Shown here: positions 1-4,907 of the stretch, one piece after another
Layout: each line of letters opens with the position of its first letter
How positions within the stretch are numbered: the stretch's first letter is position 1
Assembly (NCBI GenBank): GCA_900550385.1
Contig: URRZ01000111.1
Span: 1-5,628, forward strand
Direction: 5' to 3'
Length of the DNA stretch: 5,628 bases
From: an uncultured Coriobacteriaceae bacterium
Lineage (GTDB): Bacteria > Actinomycetota > Coriobacteriia > Coriobacteriales > Eggerthellaceae
Notes under the pieces: generated by a model
What the model was told of the DNA's origin: nothing
The model's database searches: none
The model's input: the letters and a program-made list of their open reading frames with translations, nothing else
Made by a program: the position numbers and the translations under genes

Positions 1-251
1 CGCCGCTCCCGGCCTTCGGAATCGAGAGGTCGGTCTCGCGCCCCGGCAACCCCTGCGACAACGCGGTCGTCGAGTCGGCGAACAGGGTGCTCGAGCGCGA
101 GCCGGTGCGCGGGCGGGCGTTCCCGTCGGAGGACCGGCTGAGGACGGGGCTCTTCGACTGGGTGAACCGGTGCAACGACTGCAGGCCGCACTCGACGCTC
201 GGCTGCATGACGCCGGCAGGGTCCAGGGAGGCGGGCCTGATCCTCTCGTAG
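1..251 (+). CDS. IS3-family transposase OrfB, C-terminal end (5' part outside window)
   Basis: The frame is open from the left edge (codons from base 3) to TAG at 249-251, giving 82 residues. It is the end of the DDE (rve-type) catalytic domain of an IS3-family OrfB transposase, which cuts and joins the element's ends. Seen: the conserved block SRPGNPCDNAVVES at residues 12-25, where Glu24 is the expected last acid of the DDE triad, then LERE, LFDWVNRCND and the family's closing motif RPHSTLG.MTP at residues 61-71. The stop codon lies 4 bases before the terminal repeat at 255-279, as is usual in IS150-type elements. The two catalytic aspartates and OrfA would lie left of the window, so whether the copy is functional cannot be judged. 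Confidence 0.93.
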   Translation, partial: PLPAFGIERSVSRPGNPCDNAVVESANRVLEREPVRGRAFPSEDRLRTGLFDWVNRCNDCRPHSTLGCMTPAGSREAGLILS

Positions 252-254
252 CCC

Positions 255-279
255 TGTCCAAAAAAGTGTTGCCATATCA
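255..279 (+). repeat. Right terminal inverted repeat (IRR) of the + strand IS
   Basis: A 25-bp segment that, read inwards on the minus strand, starts TGATATGGC and ends CTTTTTTGGACA. Aligned without gaps to the terminal repeat at 815-839 it matches at about two thirds of positions, including the outer TGA and the inner TTGGACA. Outer TG and inner TTGGACA are typical of IS150-group ends. Its position just after the orfB stop supports the call. Confidence 0.8.
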
Positions 280-793
280 CCCTGCCTTCTCGCGGTTCGA
301 GAGCGCTTCTCCGCCTTCAGGGCAATCGATTTTTTTAGGTAGGCGTTCTCGGCCTCGAGCTTCCGGACGCGGCGCTCGAGCTCCTGCTCGCGCGTCGCCT
401 TCCCGGACGTCGCCTTCGCGCCCCCGGCCTCCCCTTGGGCTTCGGCCTGAGGGCCTCGGCCCCGCCCTCGCGGTACGCCTTGCACCACTTCTCCAGCGGG
501 AACAGCGAGGCTATCCCGTAGCGGGCCATGACGTCGGCCTTGGGCTCGCGCCCATCGACCACGGCCTTCGCGACGGCGACCTTCAGCTCCCAGCAGTAGC
601 TCCTGCTCCTCTTTCCCATCACCAGCAACCCCTCGATGCCGAGCGAGACATATGTGCAATGCCATTTTCTCACGGTCGCCGGCGGCAGGGCCAGCTTCGT
701 TGCCGCCGCGTGGTAGCCAAGGCCCTCGGCAAACATCTCCGCCGCCATCAGGCGCATGCCGCCGTCGTACCTCAGCCTCAGATCCTCGGACAT
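280..793 (-). pseudogene. IS150-type OrfA (double helix-turn-helix), frameshifted and truncated
   Basis: OrfA is the DNA-binding half of an IS3-family transposase. ATG at 793-791 is preferred over the in-frame ATG at 808 because GGGAGG (806-801) sits 7 nt before it. The first ~120 residues carry two helix-turn-helix units, GYHAAATKLALPPATVRKW and a second one ending in ALFPLEKW-like sequence (read SLFPLEKWCKAYREGG), then the usual basic linker KPKGRP. After this the frame degrades to Arg/Ser-rich sequence and stops at TAA 337-335. In another frame the family's leucine zipper continues: TREQELERRVRKLEAENAYL, then KKSIALKAEKRS. Adding one base to the C5 run at 421-425 would join the two. The zipper frame then runs into the other IS at 280. 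This is either a real mutation or a homopolymer error, but the truncation alone makes it non-functional. Confidence 0.85.
330..336 (-). promoter_or_regulatory. A7 slippery run, likely orfA/orfB frameshift site
   Basis: On the minus strand the zipper frame reads CTA AAA AAA TCG (Leu-Lys-Lys-Ser) across seven A residues (T7 on the + strand). IS3-family elements commonly make the OrfAB fusion by -1 slippage on A6G or A7 runs. After a -1 slip the frame reads IDCPEGGEALSNREKAG, open until the junction at 280; LSNREKAG resembles the start of an OrfB. The motif is seen; its use as a frameshift site is inferred from the family. Confidence 0.5.
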
Positions 794-800
794 AAGAAAG

Positions 801-832
801 CCTCCCATTTCTCGTGTCCAAGAAATGGGAGG
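801..832 (-). promoter_or_regulatory. IS end hairpin overlapping the orfA ribosome-binding site
   Basis: Perfect 12-bp inverted arms, 801-812 (CCTCCCATTTCT) and 821-832 (AGAAATGGGAGG), enclose an 8-base loop. The leftmost arm contains, on the minus strand, the GGGAGG that precedes the orfA ATG at 793. A transcript entering the IS from outside (from purB) would contain both arms and fold the ribosome site into the stem. A transcript starting inside the element would lack the first arm. Several IS families guard against read-through in this way; its role here is inferred. Confidence 0.7.
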
Positions 833-839
833 CAGTTCA
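815..839 (-). repeat. Left terminal inverted repeat (IRL) of the minus strand IS
   Basis: A 25-bp terminal repeat that, read inwards on the minus strand, begins TGAACTGCCTCCC and ends TTTCTTGGACA. It pairs with the IRR-type repeat at 255-279 (about 17 of 25 positions identical without gaps). It begins 22 bases before the orfA ATG at 793, the normal place for an IRL. The outer edge is at 839; from 840 on the sequence is chromosomal. Confidence 0.8.
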
Positions 840-840
840 T

Positions 841-868
841 CGGCCCCTTTCCCGCCCCCCCCTTTTTT
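841..868 (-). other. Possible remaining arm of the purB terminator
   Basis: Just after the purB stop the minus strand reads A6 (868-863), G8 (862-855), C, GGG, then AAAGGGG. An A-tract followed by a G-rich arm is how a bidirectional intrinsic terminator begins, but the complementary C-rich arm and T-tract are missing because the IS starts at 839. This suggests that the IS landed in the terminator. It is inference; a simple homopolymer-rich spacer is the alternative. Confidence 0.3.
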
Positions 869-874
869 CTCGTT

Positions 875-2218
875 CTAGAACTCCAGCTTCTCCAGACGCT
901 CGAACACGGCGTCCTTGCGGGTGAGGAAATCCCACGGGTCGAAGATCTCGTCGAGGGTCTCCTTGGACAGCTTCGCCTCGGGATCGGCCTCCAGGTTCTC
1001 GCGATAGGTGGGCCCGTCCACGGCGTTCTGGATGTCCGCCCACACCTTCATGGCGTTGCGCTGCACGATGACGTAGGCTTCCTCGCGCGTGATGCCCGTC
1101 TGCACCAGCGCCAGCAGCACCTTCGAGCTGAAGATCAGGCCGCGGGTGCGCCACAGGTTGTGTTCCATCTTGTCGGGATAGGTCTGCAGGCCGTCCAGCA
1201 TCCACTGCATCTTGCCGAACATGTAGTCAAGCGCCGTGAAGCTGTCGGCCAACGCCACGCGCTCGGTGCCGGAATGGCTGATGTCGCGCTCGAACCACAG
1301 CGCCACGTTGTCGAGCGCCACCTGGGCGTTCGCCTTGACCACGCGCGCCAGGCCGCACACGCGCTCGGCAGTGATGGGGTTGCGCTTGTGGGGCATGGCC
1401 GACGAGCCCTTCTGGCCCTTGGTGAACGGCTCCTCCGCCTCGATGACGTCGGACTGCTGCAGCAGGCGCACCTGCAGCGCGATGGACTCCAGCGTGGCGG
1501 CGACGGTGGCAAGGCCGCACATCACCTGGGCGTGGCGGTCGCGGGCGAGCACCTGGGTGGAAAGCGGGTCGGGTGTGAGACCCAGCTTCTCGCACACGTA
1601 CTGCTCGATGAACGGGTCGATGCTGGAATACGTCCCCACCGCGCCCGAAATGGCGCCGGTGGCGGCAACTTCGCGCGCCTGCTCCATGCGGGTCTGCGCG
1701 CGCTTCAGGGCCCACGCCCAGCTGCCGAACTTCATGCCGAAGGTCATCGGCTCGGCATGGATGCCGTGCGTGCGCCCCACGCACAGGACGTCCTTGAACT
1801 CGAACGCGCGGCACTTGCACGTTTCGCCCAGCTGCCTGATGTCGGCCAGGATGATGTCGATCGCCTGCGTGATCTGGTACGACAGCGCCGTGTCGCCCAG
1901 ATCCGACGAGGTCATGCCGTAATGCACCCAGCGGCTGGGTTTGGGCTGCCCTTCGGGCACCTCGGCGTCGATATGCTCCGCCATGTCGGTGGTGAAGGCG
2001 ATGACGTCGTGGTTGGTGACCTTCTCGATCTCGGCGATGCGCTCGGCGGTGCAGCCCGCATGGTCGCGGATCCACTGCGCCTCCTCCTTGGTGATGCCGG
2101 CCTGGCCCAGCTCGGCCTGCGCCTCGCACGCCAGCACCTCGATCTCCTGCCAGATGTCGAACTTGTTCTGGAGCGTCCAGATATGCCCCATCTCGGGGCG
2201 CGTGTAGCGGTTGATCAC
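875..2218 (-). CDS. purB: Adenylosuccinate lyase
   Basis: This 447-residue enzyme acts twice in purine synthesis: it splits SAICAR to AICAR plus fumarate, and adenylosuccinate to AMP plus fumarate. It works in the cytosol as a homotetramer. The length fits the short bacterial PurB form. Seen: start motif INRYTRPEM; TNHDV (68-72); the TSSD substrate-binding motif (103-106); GRTHGIHAEP (148-157) with the expected catalytic His151; and the fumarase/aspartase-superfamily signature GSSAMPHKRNP (271-281), whose loop serines include the catalytic one. The start is GTG at 2218-2216, supported by GAGGGAAAGG upstream and by the conserved N-terminus beginning right there. A TATAAT box lies 37 nt upstream, so it is probably transcribed on its own as well as by trkA read-through. 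An IS element follows within 36 bases of the stop. Confidence 0.98.
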   Translation of the reverse strand: MINRYTRPEMGHIWTLQNKFDIWQEIEVLACEAQAELGQAGITKEEAQWIRDHAGCTAERIAEIEKVTNHDVIAFTTDMAEHIDAEVPEGQPKPSRWVHYGMTSSDLGDTALSYQITQAIDIILADIRQLGETCKCRAFEFKDVLCVGRTHGIHAEPMTFGMKFGSWAWALKRAQTRMEQAREVAATGAISGAVGTYSSIDPFIEQYVCEKLGLTPDPLSTQVLARDRHAQVMCGLATVAATLESIALQVRLLQQSDVIEAEEPFTKGQKGSSAMPHKRNPITAERVCGLARVVKANAQVALDNVALWFERDISHSGTERVALADSFTALDYMFGKMQWMLDGLQTYPDKMEHNLWRTRGLIFSSKVLLALVQTGITREEAYVIVQRNAMKVWADIQNAVDGPTYRENLEADPEAKLSKETLDEIFDPWDFLTRKDAVFERLEKLEF

Positions 2219-2225
2219 CGGCGTG

Positions 2226-2235
2226 CCTTTCCCTC
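2226..2235 (-). promoter_or_regulatory. purB ribosome-binding site
   Basis: The minus strand reads GAGGGAAAGG, ending 7 nt before the GTG at 2218. It settles the non-ATG start: no in-frame ATG lies nearby and the protein's conserved N-terminus begins at this GTG. Confidence 0.65.
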
Positions 2236-2254
2236 GCTCGATATTGCCGTGTCG

Positions 2255-2260
2255 ATTATA
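2255..2260 (-). promoter_or_regulatory. Probable purB -10 box
   Basis: A perfect TATAAT lies on the minus strand in a very GC-rich intergenic gap, about 37 nt before the purB GTG. Transcription would start near 2248, leaving a leader of about 30 nt. No good -35 hexamer is seen at 16-18 bp (GTTCGA/GGTTCG only), so the promoter may depend on an activator or tolerate a weak -35. Confidence 0.6.
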
Positions 2261-2263
2261 CCC

Positions 2264-2307
2264 CGCCCGGCGCGCATCGAACCGGGCGATGGCGCCGTCC
2301 GGCGCGC
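2264..2307 (-). repeat. Inverted and direct repeats upstream of the purB -10 box
   Basis: Seen: a 7-bp inverted repeat CGCCCGG (2264-2270) / CCGGGCG (2282-2288) with an 11-base loop, and a 9-bp direct repeat CCGGCGCGC at 2267-2275 and 2299-2307, 32 bp apart (about three helical turns). They cover the position of the -35 region. They could be an operator or a weak stem-loop after the second trkA; no T-tract follows, so an ordinary terminator is unlikely. In such GC-rich DNA, chance is also possible. Confidence 0.3.
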
Positions 2308-2312
2308 CTGCC

Positions 2313-2987
2313 CTACAGCGAGCGGAACACCGCGCGCACCTCGTCGAGGACCTCGCTGTCGGCGGCGATGATGGCGGTGTCGCCGGGCATCAGCGTTGCG
2401 CCCTCGCTCGCCACCTGCACGTCGTCGACCGTCGAAACCGCCACGATGAGGCTGTTCTCGGGCATGGGGATATCCTGCACATGGACGCCCAAGTCGTTGT
2501 TGTGGTGGCGCATGATGCGCGGCACCGACAGCTCGGTCAGCACCACGTTGCCGTGCGTCAGCGACGACGCGACGCTCATGCTGCCCAGAAGCGTCTCCTC
2601 CTCGATGAGGTTGGCGATGAGCGTGGTGGACGACACGCACTCGATGCCCACTTCCTTGAAGATGCGCAGGTTCTTCGGGTGGTTCACGCGCGCGATGCAG
2701 CGCTGCACGTTGAACACGCGCTGCGCGGTCTCGCACGACACCAGGTTGTTGTCGTCCTGCCCCGTGGCGGCCACGAACACGTCGGCACGGCGGATGCCCG
2801 CGTCCTCCTGGTACTTCGAGTCGCACCCGTCGCCCTGGATGACCATGTAGCTGCCATGCAGCACGATGGAGAGCTTGTCGGCGGTGGCGCGGTCCTTCTC
2901 GATCATGGCGACATCGTTCCCGCTGCTCAAAAGCACCGAGGCGAGGTACTCGCCCACTTTGCCGCCGCCCATGATCACCACATACAT
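2313..2987 (-). CDS. TrkA-type potassium uptake regulatory protein (second of pair)
   Basis: This 224-residue cytosolic RCK protein is expected to bind nucleotide and gate a Trk/Ktr potassium channel. Seen: the Rossmann start MYVVIMGGGKVGEYLA with GxGxxG at residues 7-12; an acidic residue at the end of the second strand (Glu30 in MIEKD), which usually contacts the adenine ribose of NAD(H) or a similar nucleotide; QGDGCD at 51-56; an ADVFVAATGQDDNNLV block at 68-83; and a TrkA-C-like domain from about 140 to the end. It is half the size of E. coli TrkA, which has two RCK units, so it fits the single-unit class. ATG 2987 is preceded by AGGGG overlapping the upstream stop codon, which suggests translational coupling. 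It is a paralogue, not a copy, of the upstream gene. No channel subunit (TrkH/KtrB) lies in the window. Confidence 0.93.
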   Translation of the reverse strand: MYVVIMGGGKVGEYLASVLLSSGNDVAMIEKDRATADKLSIVLHGSYMVIQGDGCDSKYQEDAGIRRADVFVAATGQDDNNLVSCETAQRVFNVQRCIARVNHPKNLRIFKEVGIECVSSTTLIANLIEEETLLGSMSVASSLTHGNVVLTELSVPRIMRHHNNDLGVHVQDIPMPENSLIVAVSTVDDVQVASEGATLMPGDTAIIAADSEVLDEVRAVFRSL

Positions 2988-2996
2988 GAGAATCCC

Positions 2997-3659
2997 CTAA
3001 TCCTGGATGTACTTGCTGAAGGAATCGATGAGGTCATGGCGGATGCACACGAGGAGCGAATCGCCATGGTAGAGGATGGAATCCTTGGTGGGGATGGAGC
3101 TGGCCGACCCGTCGCTCCGCTCGACCGCGACGATGCGGATGTCGTGGTCGCGCTCCAGCTCGCCGGCGCGCACGGTGCGCTTGTCCGCCCAGCCGAGGTC
3201 AAGCGAGAAGCGCAGCACCTCGAACTCTCCGAAGGTGTCCAGATGGGCGCCGTGCCCCGAGACGATCTTGCCGAACACGTCTTCCGCGACAAGCGACGTG
3301 CCGCACACGTAGTCGATGCCCAGCTGCATGTAGGCGCGCTCGTGGTCGGGGTTGTACAGGCGGGCGATGACGTGCGGGACGTCGTAGAGCAGGCCGCCCA
3401 CGCGCGCGACCATCAGGTTCGTGTTGTCGAACTGGGTCACCGCCGCCAGCACGTCGCACTCCTCGACGCCCGCCTTCTCCAGCGTGTCGCCATCGGTGCC
3501 GATGCCCTGGACGGTCGACCCGTTGAAGTTGCGACCCAGATTGGCGAAGGCGTCGGCGTTGCGGTCGATGACGCAGACGTTGTCCCCGTTGTCGGAAAGC
3601 ATGTTCGCAAGCTGGGAGCCCACGCGCCCGCATCCCACCACGATCACGTTGCTGCTCAT
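2997..3659 (-). CDS. TrkA-type potassium uptake regulatory protein (first of pair)
   Basis: This 220-residue protein has the same architecture as its downstream neighbour: an N-terminal RCK/TrkA-N nucleotide-binding domain and a TrkA-C domain. Seen: NVIVVGCGRVGSQLA with GxGxxG at 9-14; Asp32 at the end of the second strand (VIDRN); GIGTDGDTLEKAG at 52-64; CDVLAAVTQFDNTNLMVA at 68-85; and a C-terminal domain from about 137 ending in DSLLVCIRHDL. ATG 3657-3659 has AGGAAGG 7 nt upstream. Two tandem single-RCK genes are known in actinobacteria (ceoB/ceoC of Mycobacterium), and they probably form a mixed ring controlling one channel. The sequence does not show which channel. The gene is insulated from the upstream wall-hydrolase gene by a terminator. 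Confidence 0.93.
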   Translation of the reverse strand: MSSNVIVVGCGRVGSQLANMLSDNGDNVCVIDRNADAFANLGRNFNGSTVQGIGTDGDTLEKAGVEECDVLAAVTQFDNTNLMVARVGGLLYDVPHVIARLYNPDHERAYMQLGIDYVCGTSLVAEDVFGKIVSGHGAHLDTFGEFEVLRFSLDLGWADKRTVRAGELERDHDIRIVAVERSDGSASSIPTKDSILYHGDSLLVCIRHDLIDSFSKYIQD

Positions 3660-3682
3660 GCCTTTCCCTTCCTCGCGCCGAT

Positions 3683-3713
3683 GCCCGCGTTTTCGCAGGC
3701 GGGCTCCATTCTA
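3683..3713 (-). promoter_or_regulatory. Possible trkA-pair promoter and leader hairpin
   Basis: The minus strand has TAGAAT at 3713-3708, a 5/6 match to the -10 consensus, about 50 nt before the first trkA ATG. No acceptable -35 box is visible; the terminator arm occupies that position. Downstream in the presumed leader, GCCCGC (3704-3699) and GCGGGC (3688-3683) can form a 6-bp stem around a 10-base A-rich loop. A promoter is needed here because a terminator lies just upstream. Confidence 0.4.
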
Positions 3714-3729
3714 CCGCAGCGGCAAAGGA

Positions 3730-3759
3730 AAGGGCTGCGGCATCGGCGCCGCAGCCCTT
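3730..3759 (-). terminator. Intrinsic terminator of the cell-wall hydrolase gene
   Basis: Perfect 12-bp GC-rich arms, 3730-3741 (AAGGGCTGCGGC) and 3748-3759 (GCCGCAGCCCTT), enclose a 6-base loop. They start 23 bases after the hydrolase stop codon. On the minus strand the stem is followed by TCCTTTGCC, a short imperfect T-rich tail. No + strand gene needs it, so it most likely ends the hydrolase transcript and separates it from the trkA pair. Confidence 0.75.
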
Positions 3760-3782
3760 CGGAAATCCGCTTTCCCGCGCTC

Positions 3783-4580
3783 CTAGATCGACATCATCGC
3801 GGAGAGCGTGGCGTTGAACCAGTGGTCGTAGTTCGGCGGGCAGTACTTCTGCGCCGCGGCGTAGGTGAGGGAGTAGCCGTAGCCGCTCGCCAAGCCGGCG
3901 ACGTGGGCGTTGATGGCCTCTTCCCAGCTGCCCCAGCTGCTGCTGCCCCAGCCCCACGCGTTGCAGGGCAGGAAGCAATGGGCGCCCTTGGAGCTTTCGG
4001 TGTTCGAGATGGCGGGCGACCAGCGCGGGTCGACCCCGTTGTTCCACGCCGCCTGCGCGAACGTCGCGCCCTGGCCCGCAAGGGGGGATCCGGCGAGGAA
4101 CGCGTCGATCCGCTGCGTCCACTCGGCGACGAAGGCCTCCTCGCCCACGCTCCAGTCGACATCAGGAAGCCCCGCCAGCTGGGCGGAGGCGTCGGACTGC
4201 TGCTGGACCGCCTTCGCGGCTTCCGCCGCCGCGATGCGCTCGGCCTCCTGGGCGCGGGCAAGCTCTTCGGCCGCCTTGCGCTCGGCCTCGAGCTCTTCCT
4301 CGATCGCATCGACGTTCTGGGAGATATCGCGCTCGGACGTGCTCTCCAGGCGAGAGTCGTCCACCGCATCGCCGGAGCCGGACACGACGATGGCGCGCTG
4401 GTCCGCCGTGCTGGCGGCAACGGAGGCATCCAAGCCGAAAGCGCCGTCATCTGCCGGGGCGTACCCCGCCGATGCGACGCCGAAGCCGATGCAACCGGCG
4501 AGCACCACCGAAGCGCAACCGACGGTCGCGATCTTCGCAACGATGCTCGACTTGCGCTGCTTGTATCGTTTTCCAGCCAA
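3783..4580 (-). CDS. Secreted lysozyme-like / glucosaminidase-like cell-wall protein
   Basis: From TTG at 4580 the protein has 265 residues. Seen: a basic N-terminus (KRYKQRK), a hydrophobic segment at about 12-38, an Ala/Glu-rich coiled-coil segment at about 90-130, and a C-terminal globular domain at about 150-265. That domain has AQAAWNNGVDPRWSPAISNTESSKG, with Glu195 the likely catalytic acid, then CNAWGWGSSSWGSWEEAINAHV and YCPPNYDHW. This pattern belongs to lysozyme-like peptidoglycan glycosidases (glucosaminidase or lytic transglycosylase type), so it probably trims wall glycan strands outside the cell. The hydrophobic segment contains LAGC (27-30), a perfect lipobox, but is followed by more hydrophobic residues and an ASA-G site. 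It may be a lipoprotein, an anchored protein or a cleaved one. The exact bond cut cannot be told. It is a single-gene unit ended by the terminator at 3730-3759. Confidence 0.82.
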   Translation of the reverse strand: MAGKRYKQRKSSIVAKIATVGCASVVLAGCIGFGVASAGYAPADDGAFGLDASVAASTADQRAIVVSGSGDAVDDSRLESTSERDISQNVDAIEEELEAERKAAEELARAQEAERIAAAEAAKAVQQQSDASAQLAGLPDVDWSVGEEAFVAEWTQRIDAFLAGSPLAGQGATFAQAAWNNGVDPRWSPAISNTESSKGAHCFLPCNAWGWGSSSWGSWEEAINAHVAGLASGYGYSLTYAAAQKYCPPNYDHWFNATLSAMMSI

Positions 4581-4584
4581 AAAA

Positions 4585-4592
4585 TCACCTTT
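4585..4592 (-). promoter_or_regulatory. Ribosome-binding site deciding the TTG start of the hydrolase
   Basis: The minus strand reads GAAAGGTGATTTT then TTG, placing AGGTGA 4 nt before the TTG at 4580. The same frame is open further upstream, with ATG at 4631 and 4715, but these have poor or badly spaced ribosome sites and would put about 17-45 polar residues before the signal segment. The TTG start gives a short basic n-region directly before the hydrophobic core. Confidence 0.6.
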
Positions 4593-4720
4593 CCGCACAG
4601 CAGGCGCAGCGCGCTTCGCGTAGGAGGCCATGCTCCGACCGAAGCAGGATAAGCAGCTTATGCGGTTGTAGGGGTGTGATTGCTGCTGAAGCGATGCGCT
4701 ATGCTGTTTTGACAAGCGGT

Positions 4721-4750
4721 ATTTTACCGTAGGGGCGGGGTGGTCCGCAA
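4721..4750 (-). promoter_or_regulatory. Candidate hydrolase promoter
   Basis: On the minus strand TTGCGG (4750-4745) is followed after 18 bp by TAAAAT (4726-4721), 3/6 and 5/6 matches to the consensus. Transcription would start near 4714, giving a leader of about 135 nt before the TTG start. The -10 is embedded in the palindrome CGGTA-TTT-TACCG (4717-4729), a plausible operator. Confidence 0.35.
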
Positions 4751-4907
4751 AGTTTTGTGGAGACGCCCTCCATCATTTGTTCGCTTGACAAAAGCCGCTT
4801 CACCCTAGCCGCAGGTGGGCACGAATACGGTTTCCGAGGCGGGCGCGATCCTCCATCGAACAGCCGCCCATCCGCCGCGAACGGCAACACAGGTCGGCGA
4901 GCGGAGG

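Larger units (their letters stand above)
1..279 (+). mobile_element. Right end of an IS3-family (IS150-type) insertion sequence
   Basis: This stretch combines the OrfB C-terminus with a terminal repeat whose outer edge is at 279. The element runs on the + strand, opposite to every chromosomal gene in the window. Immediately beyond its edge the sequence is that of a second, oppositely oriented IS150-type element, so the copy appears to have inserted into that element. The left end, and any 3-4 bp target duplication, lie outside the window. Confidence 0.85.
280..839 (-). mobile_element. Truncated left part of a second IS150-type insertion sequence
   Basis: On the minus strand this fragment has, in order, a left terminal repeat (839-815), an end hairpin (832-801), orfA (from 793), an A7 run (336-330) and a short piece of orfB frame up to 280. 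The rest of orfB and the right end are absent: at 279/280 the sequence switches to the outer edge of the other element. It sits 35 bases after the purB stop codon, in the same orientation as purB. It cannot encode a complete transposase within this window. The missing part may lie on the far side of the inserted element, beyond the left edge. Confidence 0.8.
4581..4907. other. Intergenic region upstream of the hydrolase gene
   Basis: About 330 bases without a supported gene. It is visibly more AT-rich than its surroundings between 4645 and 4800. It holds the hydrolase ribosome site, a candidate promoter (4721-4750), a 13-bp palindrome over its -10 (CGGTATTTTACCG, 4717-4729) and another in the leader (ATAAGCAGCTTAT, 4649-4661). 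From 4800 to 4907, after the membrane-protein gene, I see no clear terminator: only weak 4-5 bp stems without a T-tract. The leader of about 140 nt does not match any riboswitch consensus I could recognise. Confidence 0.5.

Noticed and set aside
2264..2288. Stem-loop as terminator for the trkA pair
   Set aside because: The stem is only 7 bp with an 11-base loop and is followed by GGGG and the TATAAT box rather than a T-tract.
170..4652. Very long open frames on the + strand opposite purB, trkA and the hydrolase
   Set aside because: They are antisense shadows caused by high GC content; their translations are low-complexity (Arg/His/Ala/Gly-rich) with no family motifs, while the minus strand frames give clear conserved proteins.
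4581..4714. Possible riboswitch in the hydrolase leader (c-di-AMP or c-di-GMP types control wall hydrolases in some actinobacteria)
   Set aside because: I could not match the conserved cores of either class; only short hairpins and a palindrome are visible.
4705..4795. TTGACA hexamers on the + strand at 4709-4714 and 4785-4790
   Set aside because: No -10 hexamer follows at 15-19 bp and there is no + strand gene downstream to transcribe.
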